Of a stretch of DNA of 42,357 bases, positions 16,524 to 25,270 are shown in pieces; the first letter of the stretch is position 1, and every line of letters begins with the position of its first letter. The translations under genes were made by a program, and so were the position numbers. The notes below the pieces were generated by a model. The model was not told the origin of the DNA. It saw nothing but the letters and a program-made list of their open reading frames with translations, and searched no databases. The DNA comes from Actinomycetota bacterium (GTDB lineage Bacteria; Actinomycetota; Actinomycetes; Actinomycetales; Kineosporiaceae): the NCBI GenBank assembly GCA_030837345.1, contig JAUPKQ010000017.1, positions 1 through 42,357 of the forward strand. The letters run 5' to 3'.

Positions 16524-16904
16524 TCAAGCGGCGGAGCTCTTGGCCCCCGCCCCGGCGGTGGCCGGAGCCGAGGAGGAACTCGACGAACCGCCGGAACCGG
16601 ACGAGGAGCCGGAGGACGAGCCCGACGAGGAGCCCGAGGAACCGGAGCCCGACGAGGAGCTGGAGGACGAGTCCGACGAGGAGCCTGAGCCCGAGGAGGA
16701 GGACTTCGGGGACGACGTCGAACCGCTCGTGCGTGAGTCCGTACGGTAGAAGCCCGAACCCTTGAAGACGATGCCAACGGCGTTGAAGAGCTTGCGGAGA
16801 CGGCCGGTACACGCGGGACATTCGGTCAGCGTGTTGTCGGTGAACGCCTGCTGTGTCTCGAACCGGTGGTCGCACTCGGTGCATGCGTAGGCGTAGGTAG
16901 GCAC
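16524..16904 (-). CDS. FmdB-family zinc-ribbon protein, Ruc-like redox chaperone candidate
   Basis: A 126-residue protein with an N-terminal zinc ribbon (C8-x2-C11 and C29-x2-C32; MPTYAYACTECDHRFE) and a long Ser/Gly-rich disordered tail from about residue 68. This is the layout of Mycobacterium tuberculosis Rv0991c (Ruc), shown to be a chaperone activated by oxidation and coregulated with hsp60/hsp70. The GTG at 16904 has GGGAGG 6 nt upstream; the ORF to 16985 is not needed. Two abutting CIRCE elements lie 48-101 bp upstream, so HrcA repression and heat induction are strongly predicted. Chaperone activity is inferred from homology and regulation. Confidence 0.9.
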   Translation of the reverse strand: MPTYAYACTECDHRFETQQAFTDNTLTECPACTGRLRKLFNAVGIVFKGSGFYRTDSRTSGSTSSPKSSSSGSGSSSDSSSSSSSGSGSSGSSSGSSSGSSSGSGGSSSSSSAPATAGAGAKSSAA

Positions 16905-16951
16905 GTCGCCCTCCCTGCTGTCCGTCGTGGCTCGCGAGAACCACCTGCCAC

Positions 16952-16978
16952 CTGGCACTCTACAACGCGGAGTGCCAG
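16952..16978. promoter_or_regulatory. CIRCE element 1 (HrcA operator)
   Basis: CTGGCACTC, 9-nt spacer, GAGTGCCAG: a perfect 9-9-9 inverted repeat matching the CIRCE core GCACTC-N9-GAGTGC. It lies upstream of fmdB and covers its likely -10 region (TTGTAG on the minus strand). Confidence 0.93.
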
Positions 16979-17005
16979 CTAGCACTCAATGGTCCGGAGT
17001 GCCAG
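16979..17005. promoter_or_regulatory. CIRCE element 2 (HrcA operator)
   Basis: CTAGCACTC, 9-nt spacer, GAGTGCCAG. It begins at the very next base after element 1, so the two 27-bp operators abut. A TTGAGT -35-like hexamer on the minus strand lies inside it, 18 nt from TTGTAG in element 1. Confidence 0.92.
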
Positions 17006-17034
17006 CCAAGGAAGCGCCCGGACGGAGTATCCGC

Positions 17035-18555
17035 TCAGGTTCCGTTGACCTTGCGCAGAGCCCGGCCGGGAAGCCATCCGGCGAGTTTCCCGCCCCGGCT
17101 CACCTGTTCGAGCCGGCGCACCGTCGCCTCCCGGACACTCCCGGCCGCCACGACGATCAACCCGTCCCCGTGCCGGAGCACCGTGGTCGGACCGGGGACG
17201 AAGGGGGTTCCGTCCCGCACGACGAGCGTGACGTTCGCCCGTGACGGCAGGCGCAACTCGAAGATCTCGACCCCGTGCAACCGGGAGCCCGGACCGACGC
17301 GAATGTGGATGACATCGGCGTCCAGGGCCCCGAGGGGCGAGCTCTCGACGTCGAGATCGACCGTGGAGACGTCAGGCGCGAGCCGGAGGACCTTCGCGAC
17401 CCACGGCAGCGTCGGCCCCTGGATCACGGTGAAGATGACGACGAGGACGAAGACCAGGTCGAAGATCCGCTCCGCACCCGGGACGTTGGCGGCCAGGGGG
17501 ATCGTGGCGAGCACGATCGGTACCGCACCCCGCAGCCCCGCCCAGGAGAGAAACACCTGTTCCACCAGGGGGATGCGGAACCACGTCACGGTCGCCAGCA
17601 GCGACAGCGGTCTCGCGACGAACAGCAGCACGAGGCCGATCACCACCGAGGGCAGCACATGGTCGTTCAGCCGCGCCGGATCGGCGAGCAGGCCCAGCAG
17701 GACGAACAGGCCGATCTGGGCGATCCATCCCGTTCCCTCGGCGAAACCGCGAACCGCCGGGCTGTGCGGCAGACCGGCGTTCCCGAGCACGAGACAGGCG
17801 AGATAGGTCGCCAGGAAGCCGGAGCCGTGGAGGGTCGCGGCGGACCCGTAGGCGCAGGCGGCCAGGGCCATGACGGCGATCGGGTAGAGACCGGACGACG
17901 GAAGGGCGACACCGCGCAGCCCCAACGCCCCGACGCGGCCGATGACGAGCCCGACCGCGGTGCCGATCGCCAGCTCGGCGAGCGCCTCCAGCACGAGTAT
18001 CCACGCGGGGGCGGAGTGACCCGTCCCGGCGAGCAGTCCCGTCAGGGCCACCACCGCGATCACGGCGGGGGCGTCGTTGAACCCGGATTCCGCCTCCAGC
18101 AACCCGACCAGTCGTTTCGGCAACGGTACGTTCCTGAGCACCGAGAAGACGGCCGCGGCGTCCGTCGACGAGAGCGTCGCGCCGATGAGCAGGGCGATCC
18201 GCCAGTCAAGATCCAGCAACCAGTGGGCGGCCGCCCCCGTGACCACGATCGAGATCGACGTCCCGAGCACGGCGAGGACGGCGGCCGGGGCGACCGTGGG
18301 CCGGATGTCCGGCCATCGCGTCGTCAGGCCGCCCTCGGCCAGGATGATCACTAGTGCCGCGTAGCCGAGGACGCCGGTCAGCTGGGCGTCGTCGAAGCGC
18401 AGCCCCAGGCCCCGCTCCCCGATGAGGAGACCGAGACCGAGATAGATCATCAGTGACGGCAGTCCGGTACGGGTGCTGAGCCGGACGGCTCCCACCGCGA
18501 CCAGCAGGACGGTGCTGCCGAGCAGCAGGACGGTGCCGAGCGAGTCGACGTTCAC
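17035..18555 (-). CDS. CPA1-family K+(Na+)/H+ antiporter with RCK_C domain (NhaP2/CvrA-like)
   Basis: A 506-residue membrane antiporter. About twelve transmembrane helices (residues 5-385) include the ion-site segments SSTDAAAVFSVLR and ESGFNDAPAV typical of CPA1/NhaP2 exchangers. A cytoplasmic TrkA-C-like (RCK_C) domain follows (about 405-490; LHGVEIFELRLPSRANVTLVVRDG), as in potassium/proton antiporters that respond to ligands or ions. GTG at 18555 is preceded by GAGAGG at short spacing. It is divergent from the penicillin-acylase gene, with a 126-bp shared control region. The cation is inferred from the NhaP2-like architecture. Confidence 0.92.
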   Translation of the reverse strand: MNVDSLGTVLLLGSTVLLVAVGAVRLSTRTGLPSLMIYLGLGLLIGERGLGLRFDDAQLTGVLGYAALVIILAEGGLTTRWPDIRPTVAPAAVLAVLGTSISIVVTGAAAHWLLDLDWRIALLIGATLSSTDAAAVFSVLRNVPLPKRLVGLLEAESGFNDAPAVIAVVALTGLLAGTGHSAPAWILVLEALAELAIGTAVGLVIGRVGALGLRGVALPSSGLYPIAVMALAACAYGSAATLHGSGFLATYLACLVLGNAGLPHSPAVRGFAEGTGWIAQIGLFVLLGLLADPARLNDHVLPSVVIGLVLLFVARPLSLLATVTWFRIPLVEQVFLSWAGLRGAVPIVLATIPLAANVPGAERIFDLVFVLVVIFTVIQGPTLPWVAKVLRLAPDVSTVDLDVESSPLGALDADVIHIRVGPGSRLHGVEIFELRLPSRANVTLVVRDGTPFVPGPTTVLRHGDGLIVVAAGSVREATVRRLEQVSRGGKLAGWLPGRALRKVNGT

Positions 18556-18669
18556 GAACCTCTCTTCCCGTTGTCACCCGGTCGTGGAATCCTTCGCCGC
18601 CCGACCACGACGTCCGTGGGGTGTCTCACCCCGATGGGGGTCAGGACGTCGGGTACGTGCGATGGTCGT

Positions 18670-18681
18670 TACGCTGCGTCC
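18670..18681 (+). promoter_or_regulatory. -10 element for a leaderless transcript
   Basis: TACGCT at 18670-18675 ends 6 nt before the GTG at 18682, with no ribosome-binding site. This supports the chosen start of the acylase gene. Confidence 0.55.
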
Positions 18682-21345
18682 GTGCCGAGCCGTCGAGTCC
18701 TCCGCCGCAACCTGATAGGGGTCACGGTTTTCCTGGCCGCCCTGCTCGTGGTCGCCACCGCGACCGGGGTGACACTGGTCCGCCGCCCCTTCCCCGTGAC
18801 GGAAGGCCGGATCTCACTGCCCGGGCTCGGCGCCGAGGTGAGTGTGCGGCGCGACGCCCTGGGGGTGCCGCAGATCTACGCCGACACCCCTGACGATCTG
18901 TTCCGTGGCCAAGGATACGTGCACGCCCAGGACAGGTTTTTCGAGATGGACCTGCGTCGGCACGTGTCGGCGGGCCGTTTGTCGGAACTGACCGGTCAGG
19001 ACGACGACGCGCTTCTCAGCGACAAGATCGTCCGTACTCTCGGGTGGCGCCAGGTCGCCCAGGCGGAACTCGAACAGGCGGACGACGCCACCCGGCGTCA
19101 CCTCGAGTCCTACTCCCGCGGCGTCAACGACTACCTGCGGGGGCGCTCCGCGGCCCAGCTGTCGGTGAACTACTCCTTGCTGGGCCTTTCCCATTCGCTG
19201 CCCGCGATCGAACCCTGGACGCCTGTCGACTCTCTCGCGTGGTTCAAGGCGCTCGCCTGGGACCTCCGCGGGGGCCAGGAGCAGGAGGTCGACCGGGCGT
19301 TGACCTACGGCGTCGTCCGTGACGTCTCACGGGTCGACCAGCTGTATCCGGCCTACCCCTTCGCCAGGCACACCCCGATCCTTCCCGACGGCGGGCGGGC
19401 GGGCTCCGTCCGCGTGCCGAACGCGGCCCCCGCCCGTACCCCTCCGACGAAGGCGCCCGCCGTCGTCCCGCCCGAGAGCGCGGCGGTCGCCGAGGCGCTG
19501 CGGGGTCCGGCGAACGACTCACTCGAGAAGGTCCGCAGGGCGCTCGCGGCCGTCTCGCTCTCGGGAACGGCCTCCGGGGGGATCGGCTCGAACTCGTGGG
19601 TGGTCTCCGGGAAGCACACGCAGTCCGGCAAACCGTTCCTCGCCAACGACCCCCACCTGAGGCCGAGCGCTCCCGGGGTCTGGTACCAGATGGGTCTGCA
19701 CTGCCGCCAGGTGTCCACGGAGTGTCCCTTCGACGTCTCCGGGTACTCGTTCTCGGGTGTCCCGGGCATCTTCATCGGCCACAACGCGCGGATCTCCTGG
19801 GGCCTGACGAATCTGGCCCCGGACGCGACCGACCTGTTCCTTGAGAAGGTGTCCGAGGACCGTGTCGAGCGTGACGGCCAGGAACAGGCCCTGACGATCC
19901 GGAAGGAGACGATCGCCGTCGCCGGCGGCCCGAGTGTGACGATCACGGTGCGGACCGGTCCTCATGGGCCGTTGTTGTCCGACGTCGCGCCCGAGCTGGA
20001 GAAGGTGGGGGAGCGGGCGCCGTCCGGTCAGGCCGTCCACGGCCGCTACGAGGGGTACGCCGTCGCGATCTCCTGGACGGCGCTGACGCCGGGGCACGGG
20101 ATGGACGCCGTCTTCGCCCTGAACAGGGCCTCGAACTTCGACACCTTCCGCAAGGCCGTCCAGCTGATGGACGCGCCCGCCCAGAGCGTCGTGTACGCGG
20201 ACGTCGACGGGCACATCGGCTACCAGGCGTCGGGGCGTATCCCCCTGCGTCCGCGGACCTCCGCCCCGACGGGCGGGAACAAGGCCGACGTCGTTCCCCT
20301 GGACGGCACCTGGCCGTTGCCCGGGTGGACGAGCGCACACGACTGGAAGTCGTTCGTCCCGGCGTCCCAGCTGCCGTGGGCAGCCGATCCCGCCGACGGC
20401 CTGATCGTCGCCGCCAACCAGGTCGTCACCCCTGCGAACGGAACGGTGACGTTGGGGCGGGGCTTCGACTACGGGTACCGCTCCCAGCGGATCAGGGACC
20501 TCCTGTCCACGGCGGCCTCCCGGGGGACCAAGCTGACGGTCGTCGACATGGAGGCGATCCAGAAGGACACCCAGAACGGCATGGCGGCGGAGCTGGTCCC
20601 GCTCCTGCTGCAGGTCAAGATGACCGATTCGTTCTATGCGGACGCCGTGAAGCTCCTGGACGGCTGGAACGGTGACCAGAAGACCGACTCGGCGGCGGCG
20701 GCGTACTTCAACGCCGTGTGGAGCAACCTGCTCCAGTTGACCTTCAGTGACGAGTTGCCGGAGGGCAGCCGGCCGGACGGCGGGAGCCGCTGGTTCGAGG
20801 TGGTCCGGAACCTGCTGGACCGCCGGAACGACACCTGGTGGGACGACCGGCGCACGCCCTCGGTCCTGGAGACGCGCGACGAGATCGTCAGCCGGGCGCT
20901 CGTGCAGGCGCGCAACCAGTTGACGATGGACATCGCCAAGGACCCCGGTGTGTGGTCCTGGGGCCGTCTGCACCAGCTGGAGCTGCGAGGCCCGCTGGGC
21001 GACTCCCCGTGGCTGGCAGTGCTCAACCCCCTCCTCCTCAGCTCCGGACCCCGCCAGATGGCCGGCGGTTCGTCCACGGTCAACGCGATGAGCTGGGATG
21101 CCGAGGACGGCGACTTCCACGTCGTCTCGGCCCCGTCGATGCGGATGATCGTCGACCTCGGTGACCTCAACCGTTCCCGGTGGGTCAACCAGAGCGGACA
21201 GAGCGGGCATCCCGGACACGACCACTATCTCGACCAGTTCGAGACCTGGGCCCGGGGCAGGACCCATCCCTGGGCCTTCACCCCGCAGGCGGTCCAGGAG
21301 GCGACGGAGGAGACCTTGATCCTCCACCCGGCCGGAGGCTCCTGA
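18682..21345 (+). CDS. Penicillin-acylase-family Ntn hydrolase
   Basis: An 887-residue exported or membrane-tethered amidase. A basic N-terminus and hydrophobic segment (GVTVFLAALLVVATATGVTLV, about residues 14-34) lead into the alpha chain (RDALGVPQIYADTPDDLFRGQGYVHA). A spacer then precedes the beta chain, which should begin at the catalytic Ser303 in GSNSW after autocatalytic cleavage; LANDPHL follows as expected. Members hydrolyse beta-lactams, acyl-homoserine lactones or N-acyl lipids, and the sequence alone does not say which. The GTG at 18682 is preferred over 18571 because of the leaderless -10 and the compact signal sequence. The same family is known near the cyclo-ligase/galU locus in streptomycetes. 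Confidence 0.92.
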   Translation: MPSRRVLRRNLIGVTVFLAALLVVATATGVTLVRRPFPVTEGRISLPGLGAEVSVRRDALGVPQIYADTPDDLFRGQGYVHAQDRFFEMDLRRHVSAGRLSELTGQDDDALLSDKIVRTLGWRQVAQAELEQADDATRRHLESYSRGVNDYLRGRSAAQLSVNYSLLGLSHSLPAIEPWTPVDSLAWFKALAWDLRGGQEQEVDRALTYGVVRDVSRVDQLYPAYPFARHTPILPDGGRAGSVRVPNAAPARTPPTKAPAVVPPESAAVAEALRGPANDSLEKVRRALAAVSLSGTASGGIGSNSWVVSGKHTQSGKPFLANDPHLRPSAPGVWYQMGLHCRQVSTECPFDVSGYSFSGVPGIFIGHNARISWGLTNLAPDATDLFLEKVSEDRVERDGQEQALTIRKETIAVAGGPSVTITVRTGPHGPLLSDVAPELEKVGERAPSGQAVHGRYEGYAVAISWTALTPGHGMDAVFALNRASNFDTFRKAVQLMDAPAQSVVYADVDGHIGYQASGRIPLRPRTSAPTGGNKADVVPLDGTWPLPGWTSAHDWKSFVPASQLPWAADPADGLIVAANQVVTPANGTVTLGRGFDYGYRSQRIRDLLSTAASRGTKLTVVDMEAIQKDTQNGMAAELVPLLLQVKMTDSFYADAVKLLDGWNGDQKTDSAAAAYFNAVWSNLLQLTFSDELPEGSRPDGGSRWFEVVRNLLDRRNDTWWDDRRTPSVLETRDEIVSRALVQARNQLTMDIAKDPGVWSWGRLHQLELRGPLGDSPWLAVLNPLLLSSGPRQMAGGSSTVNAMSWDAEDGDFHVVSAPSMRMIVDLGDLNRSRWVNQSGQSGHPGHDHYLDQFETWARGRTHPWAFTPQAVQEATEETLILHPAGGS

Positions 21346-21376
21346 GCTCGCGCCGGCCTCTCCGAGCCCGTGCCGG

Positions 21377-21406
21377 CGTCCCTGAGCCCCTTGCGGGTCA
21401 GGGACG
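21377..21406. terminator. Bidirectional hairpin between convergent genes
   Basis: CGTCCCTGA...TCAGGGACG (9-bp stem extended by a CCC/GGG step around a small loop). It overlaps the cyclo-ligase stop at 21398 and follows the acylase stop by about 30 nt, so it can serve both genes. Confidence 0.6.
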
Positions 21407-22030
21407 GAGCGGGGCCAGCCTGAGGCAGCGCCGTGGGGTGAGGGCCGCGTCCACGGTCATGTCGTGGGACTCCGCGGGGACCGGCTCGACCGCGGCGTCG
21501 AGCACCTCCGTGTCGTGGACGAGGGCGAGGACCGGGACGGTTCGGCCGACCAGGCGCAGGGCACGGTCGTAGTACCCCGCGCCCTGGCCGAGCCGGTTGC
21601 CGAGGGTGTCGACCGCGAGCGCCGGTACGACGATGATCTGCGCCTGGCGTATCCCCTCGGGGCCCAGCGGCTCCGTCGTCGGTTCCGCGCCGCCGGGACC
21701 GGCGGACGGTCTGAGGTCGCCGTCGTCCTCCGCCCAGTCGAGCGATCCGTCGCCGAGAACGACGGGGAGGAGGACGCGACGGCCCGAGGCGCGCAACGCC
21801 CGCCGGAGTGGCCCGGTCCCCGGCTCGGTCGGGAGGGAGGCGTAGAGGGCCAGGCAGCGCGCCGCGCCGATTTCGGGTAGTTCCAGGGCGACCGGCACCA
21901 GCGACGTCGCGTCGTCCTCGCGGTGGCGCGGCGTCCGGGCCCGGCGTTCGGCGCGGATCCGGCGGCGCATCGTCTGCTTGGCCTCGTCCAGAAACTCCCC
22001 CCAACGGTTCGATTGCCGCCGTTTACGCAA
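21398..22030 (-). CDS. 5-formyltetrahydrofolate cyclo-ligase
   Basis: A cytosolic enzyme of up to 210 residues converting 5-formyl-THF to 5,10-methenyl-THF with ATP. Typical segments are the basic N-terminal helix (KQTMRRRIRAERRAR), ALYASLPTEPGT, the nucleotide-binding GNRLGQGAGYYDRAL (about residues 142-156) and PVLALVHDTEVLDAAVPxE-like C-terminus. The start is uncertain: the TTG at 22030 and an in-frame ATG at 21970 both lack a good ribosome-binding site. It is the orthologue-position gene next to fmdB and galU in mycobacteria. Convergent with the acylase gene, divergent from the diguanylate cyclase gene. Confidence 0.92.
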   Translation of the reverse strand: MRKRRQSNRWGEFLDEAKQTMRRRIRAERRARTPRHREDDATSLVPVALELPEIGAARCLALYASLPTEPGTGPLRRALRASGRRVLLPVVLGDGSLDWAEDDGDLRPSAGPGGAEPTTEPLGPEGIRQAQIIVVPALAVDTLGNRLGQGAGYYDRALRLVGRTVPVLALVHDTEVLDAAVEPVPAESHDMTVDAALTPRRCLRLAPLRP

Positions 22031-22063
22031 CTCTTCGTGCCGATTGGCTTACTCCGCGCTCAT

Positions 22064-22102
22064 ATCGTGCCACGATCGGGGTTGCCGTCAGTAACGACGG
22101 CA
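22064..22102. promoter_or_regulatory. Two palindromes in the control region of the diguanylate cyclase gene
   Basis: ATCGTG-C-CACGAT (22064-22076) overlaps a TATCGT -10-like hexamer, and TGCCGTC-N6-GACGGCA (22083-22102) lies just before the GGGGAGG ribosome-binding site. The first looks like an operator; the second could be an operator or an mRNA hairpin. Confidence 0.45.
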
Positions 22103-22122
22103 TTACAGCCGGGGAGGCTTGG

Positions 22123-24147
22123 GTGTCGTTACGTGCGCGCCTTGCGCTGGTACTGGCCGGCACCATGGTCGGGCCTCTGCTGGCGGCGGGACTGATCGTC
22201 GGTGTCATGGTTCCCCGTGCCACCGACCGGGCGGCGGACTCCGACCTGCGTCAGGCCGTGTCCGCCACGACGACCGTACTCGGTGAGCGGTGCCTCGGGC
22301 TGGCCGATCTCGCCACCGCGGCCGCGGCCCGGCTCGCCTCCGCCGGGCCGGCGTCCAGGACCGACGCCGCGACGGCGTCCGCCCTGGTCGGGCCCCTCGT
22401 CGCGGCCCGGCCCGGAGCGACGGTGATGCTGGTCACCACCGACCAGACGATCGCCGCCGCGGGACCCCTCGCCTCCGGATGGGATCCCCGGACGGCGGCG
22501 GGCGCGTCGTGCTCACGGCGTTCGGCGGTCGCGACGGAACTCGTGGAGTGGGCCGAGCTCCCCGTCGTCACCGGTGTCCCTCCCGCGCGGGTGGTCGCCG
22601 TCCAGCCCGTGGACGGCGCGGTGCTGGACGCGCTCCGCCGGTCGCTCGACCTCGGGGACGTCCAGCTGGTTCTCCTTGCGGAGCCGGACCGCGGACAGCC
22701 GGGCGGGCCGGCGTCCGAGCGTCCGGTCGCCCGGACGCAGGCCTCCCGTGACGGCGTCGCCGGGATGCGCCGGGCCCTGGCCCGCGCGTCGGCGGGCACC
22801 GTCACCGGCGAGGTGGACGGGTGGAGGTTCCGGCTGAGCAGGGCGCCCGGAGTCCCGTTCGGGCTCGTCGCCCTGACCCCGGCCGCGGGCGACGGGCTGC
22901 AGCGGACGCTGCTCGCCGTCGTCGTCCTCGCGGCGGCGGCCCTGATCGGGACTCTCACCGTGATCACGAACCGCCTGACCCGGCCGCTCGCCCAGCTGAC
23001 GGGGGTGGCCCGGCGGCTCGGAGGAGGCGATCTGACGGCCCGGACCGGGATCCGTGGCACGGACGAGGTCGGCTCCCTCGCCGCCGCCTTCGACAAGATG
23101 GCCGACGACCTCGAGTCCACCGTCGAGGAGCTGCGGTCGAGTCAGAGCGCCCTCTCGCACACGTTCGCGCGGTTCGGTGAGGCCCTCGGGGCGACGCACG
23201 ATCTGGAGAGCCTCCTGCGCACCGTCGTCCAGGCCGTGATGCGCGGCAGTGAGGCGGTGGTCGGGACGGCGTACCTCGGCGATGCCAAGAGCCTCGACCT
23301 GCGGTTCGTCGAGCCGGAGGACGCGCCGTCCGGGCACCTGGCCTCCTCGGCCGAGGCGATGGCCGGGCTCGCGGACCTGGCGGACGACGCCGCGAGGTCG
23401 GAGGAACTCGTCGTCACCGACCTCGTCGACGCCGCGGGCCCCGCCCTCGCGGTCCCGCTGCGCCGGGAGGAGCGGGTGATCGGTGTGCTCGCCGTCGCCC
23501 GGGACACCGGCGAGGCCCCGTTCGACGCGCTGGCCCTGGACGCCGTCACCGCTCTCGCCGCGCACGCCGGCACGGCGGTGGCCAACGTCCGGGTCCACGA
23601 GGAGACGAGCCGCCAGTCCGTCACCGACTCGCTGACCGGGGCGGGCAACTACCGCCACCTGAAGTCCACCCTCGCCAAGGAGGTCGAGCGCGCCACCCGG
23701 TTCAGCCGCCCGCTCTCGCTGCTGATGCTCGACCTCGACCACTTCAAGCAGGTGAACGACACCGCGGGGCACGCCTTCGGGGACGCCGTCCTGCGCGAGT
23801 TCGCCCGCCGGCTCTTCGGATGCCTGCGGGAGGTGGACGTCGTCGCGCGGTACGGGGGTGAGGAGTTCGTCGTCGTCCTGCCGGAGACCGCGGCCGAGGG
23901 CGCGTGCGCCGTGGCGGCGAGGATCGTGGAGGCGGTGCGGCACGAGCCCTTCCGGGCGGGCAGCAAGTCCCGGACGGTGACGGTCTCCGTGGGGGTCTCG
24001 TCGTTCCCGGACCACGGTCGCAACTCCTCGGAACTGATGCGTGCCGCCGACGCGGCCCTCTACACGGCCAAGCGGGACGGCCGAGATCGCTGGGTGTTGG
24101 CAGGGGCTTCCGGCGGCAAGGGAGTGGCTGTCGCCCAGACGGGGTAG
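22123..24147 (+). CDS. Membrane diguanylate cyclase (sensor-HAMP-GAF-GGDEF)
   Basis: A 674-residue enzyme that should make cyclic di-GMP from two GTP. A first membrane helix (residues 8-30), a variable extracytoplasmic sensor region, a second helix (about 261-283), HAMP (about 284-335; TNRLTRPLAQLTGVARRL), a GAF-like domain (about 345-500) and a GGDEF domain (about 505-665) follow in order. The active site is GGEEF, with an intact inhibitory I-site RxxD (REVD) five residues upstream, so product inhibition is expected. GTG at 22123 has GGGGAGG 5 nt upstream; the longer ORF to 21808 overlaps the cyclo-ligase gene. No EAL domain is present. Confidence 0.95.
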   Translation: MSLRARLALVLAGTMVGPLLAAGLIVGVMVPRATDRAADSDLRQAVSATTTVLGERCLGLADLATAAAARLASAGPASRTDAATASALVGPLVAARPGATVMLVTTDQTIAAAGPLASGWDPRTAAGASCSRRSAVATELVEWAELPVVTGVPPARVVAVQPVDGAVLDALRRSLDLGDVQLVLLAEPDRGQPGGPASERPVARTQASRDGVAGMRRALARASAGTVTGEVDGWRFRLSRAPGVPFGLVALTPAAGDGLQRTLLAVVVLAAAALIGTLTVITNRLTRPLAQLTGVARRLGGGDLTARTGIRGTDEVGSLAAAFDKMADDLESTVEELRSSQSALSHTFARFGEALGATHDLESLLRTVVQAVMRGSEAVVGTAYLGDAKSLDLRFVEPEDAPSGHLASSAEAMAGLADLADDAARSEELVVTDLVDAAGPALAVPLRREERVIGVLAVARDTGEAPFDALALDAVTALAAHAGTAVANVRVHEETSRQSVTDSLTGAGNYRHLKSTLAKEVERATRFSRPLSLLMLDLDHFKQVNDTAGHAFGDAVLREFARRLFGCLREVDVVARYGGEEFVVVLPETAAEGACAVAARIVEAVRHEPFRAGSKSRTVTVSVGVSSFPDHGRNSSELMRAADAALYTAKRDGRDRWVLAGASGGKGVAVAQTG

Positions 24148-24187
24148 CGTTCCGTCCGTAGGCGATCGACGACGCTGGGAGCCGGAC

Positions 24188-25192
24188 ATGGCTGAGCTGT
24201 TGGAGTCACCGACGAACCCCGCGGGCCTCGGGCCCGTGGTGACGAAGGCGGTGATTCCGGCGGCGGGGCTGGGCACCCGTTTCCTGCCCGCGACCAAGGC
24301 GACGCCCAAGGAGATGCTCCCGGTCGTCGACAAGCCCGCCATCCAGTACGTGGTCGAGGAGGCGGTGGCCGCCGGGCTCGCGGACATCCTCATGATCACA
24401 GGGCGGAACAAGCGCCCGCTGGAGGACCACTTCGACCGTGCCTGGGAGATCGAGGAGGCCCTCCAGGCCAAGGGCGACATGTACCGCCTCGGCCGGGTGC
24501 AGAAGTCGAACATCATCGCGGACGTCCACTACGTCCGCCAGGGTGATCCGCACGGCCTCGGCCACGCCGTCCTGCGCGCCGCCAACCACGTCGGCGACGC
24601 ACCCTTCGCCGTCCTTCTCGGCGACGACCTCATCGACGAGCGAGACGTCCTCCTCGGCCGCATGATCAATATTCAGCGCCGGACACGGGCCAATGTCGTC
24701 GCGCTGATGGAGGTCCCCCACGAGCAGGTGAGCCAGTACGGCTGCGCGGCGGTCGAGGCGACCGCGGAGACGGACGTCGTCCGCATCACCGGCATGGTCG
24801 AGAAGCCCGATCCCGCCGACGCGCCGAGCAACCTCGCCGTCATCGGCCGGTACGTCCTGCACCCCCGGGTCTTCGACGTCCTGCGCACCACGCCCCCCGG
24901 GCGCGGCGGTGAGATCCAGCTGACCGACGCCCTGCAGGAGCTCGCCCGCTCCGACGGCGAGGGCGGCGGCGTGTACGGCGTCGTCTTCCGGGGCCGCCGC
25001 TACGACACCGGCGACCGTCTCGCCTACCTCAAGGCGGTGATCCAGCTCGCGTGCGAGCGCAAGGACCTCGGCCCGGACCTGCGGACGTGGCTCCGCCGGT
25101 ACGTCGCCGAGCTCAGCCCCGAGACCGTGGAGACGCTCGACCCCGCCGAGCCGGACGCCGAGGCTCTCACCGGCAGCGCCGACACGCGGTGA
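24188..25192 (+). CDS. galU: UTP-glucose-1-phosphate uridylyltransferase
   Basis: A 334-residue cytosolic enzyme making UDP-glucose, precursor for wall glycans, capsule and trehalose. The nucleotide-binding motif AVIPAAGLGTRFLPATKATPKEM (pieces at residues 20-42), LPVVDKPAIQYVVEEAV, GDD and EKP segments are standard. ATG at 24188 has GGGAG 6 nt upstream, so the ORF to 24041 is too long. A TAGCGT hexamer at 24145-24150, overlapping the previous stop, may be its -10. It begins the conserved galU-glp-moaC-mog run, and its product could feed the nucleotide-sugar dehydrogenase and glycosyltransferases further right. Confidence 0.97.
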   Translation: MAELLESPTNPAGLGPVVTKAVIPAAGLGTRFLPATKATPKEMLPVVDKPAIQYVVEEAVAAGLADILMITGRNKRPLEDHFDRAWEIEEALQAKGDMYRLGRVQKSNIIADVHYVRQGDPHGLGHAVLRAANHVGDAPFAVLLGDDLIDERDVLLGRMINIQRRTRANVVALMEVPHEQVSQYGCAAVEATAETDVVRITGMVEKPDPADAPSNLAVIGRYVLHPRVFDVLRTTPPGRGGEIQLTDALQELARSDGEGGGVYGVVFRGRRYDTGDRLAYLKAVIQLACERKDLGPDLRTWLRRYVAELSPETVETLDPAEPDAEALTGSADTR

Positions 25193-25270
25193 GCGGCTCG
25201 TGGTGAGCGGCTCGGTCGTCCAGGTGGCCCTGGTCGCCCGGGCCTCCTGGGTCGCCCGGCGGGCCGGTCG

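Noticed and set aside
19519-21327. 602-codon minus-strand frame opposite the penicillin-acylase gene
   Set aside because: Antisense shadow; the plus-strand protein has all family motifs.
21808-22122. N-terminal extension of the diguanylate cyclase
   Set aside because: It would overlap the cyclo-ligase gene; the GTG at 22123 has a strong ribosome-binding site and begins with the membrane helix.
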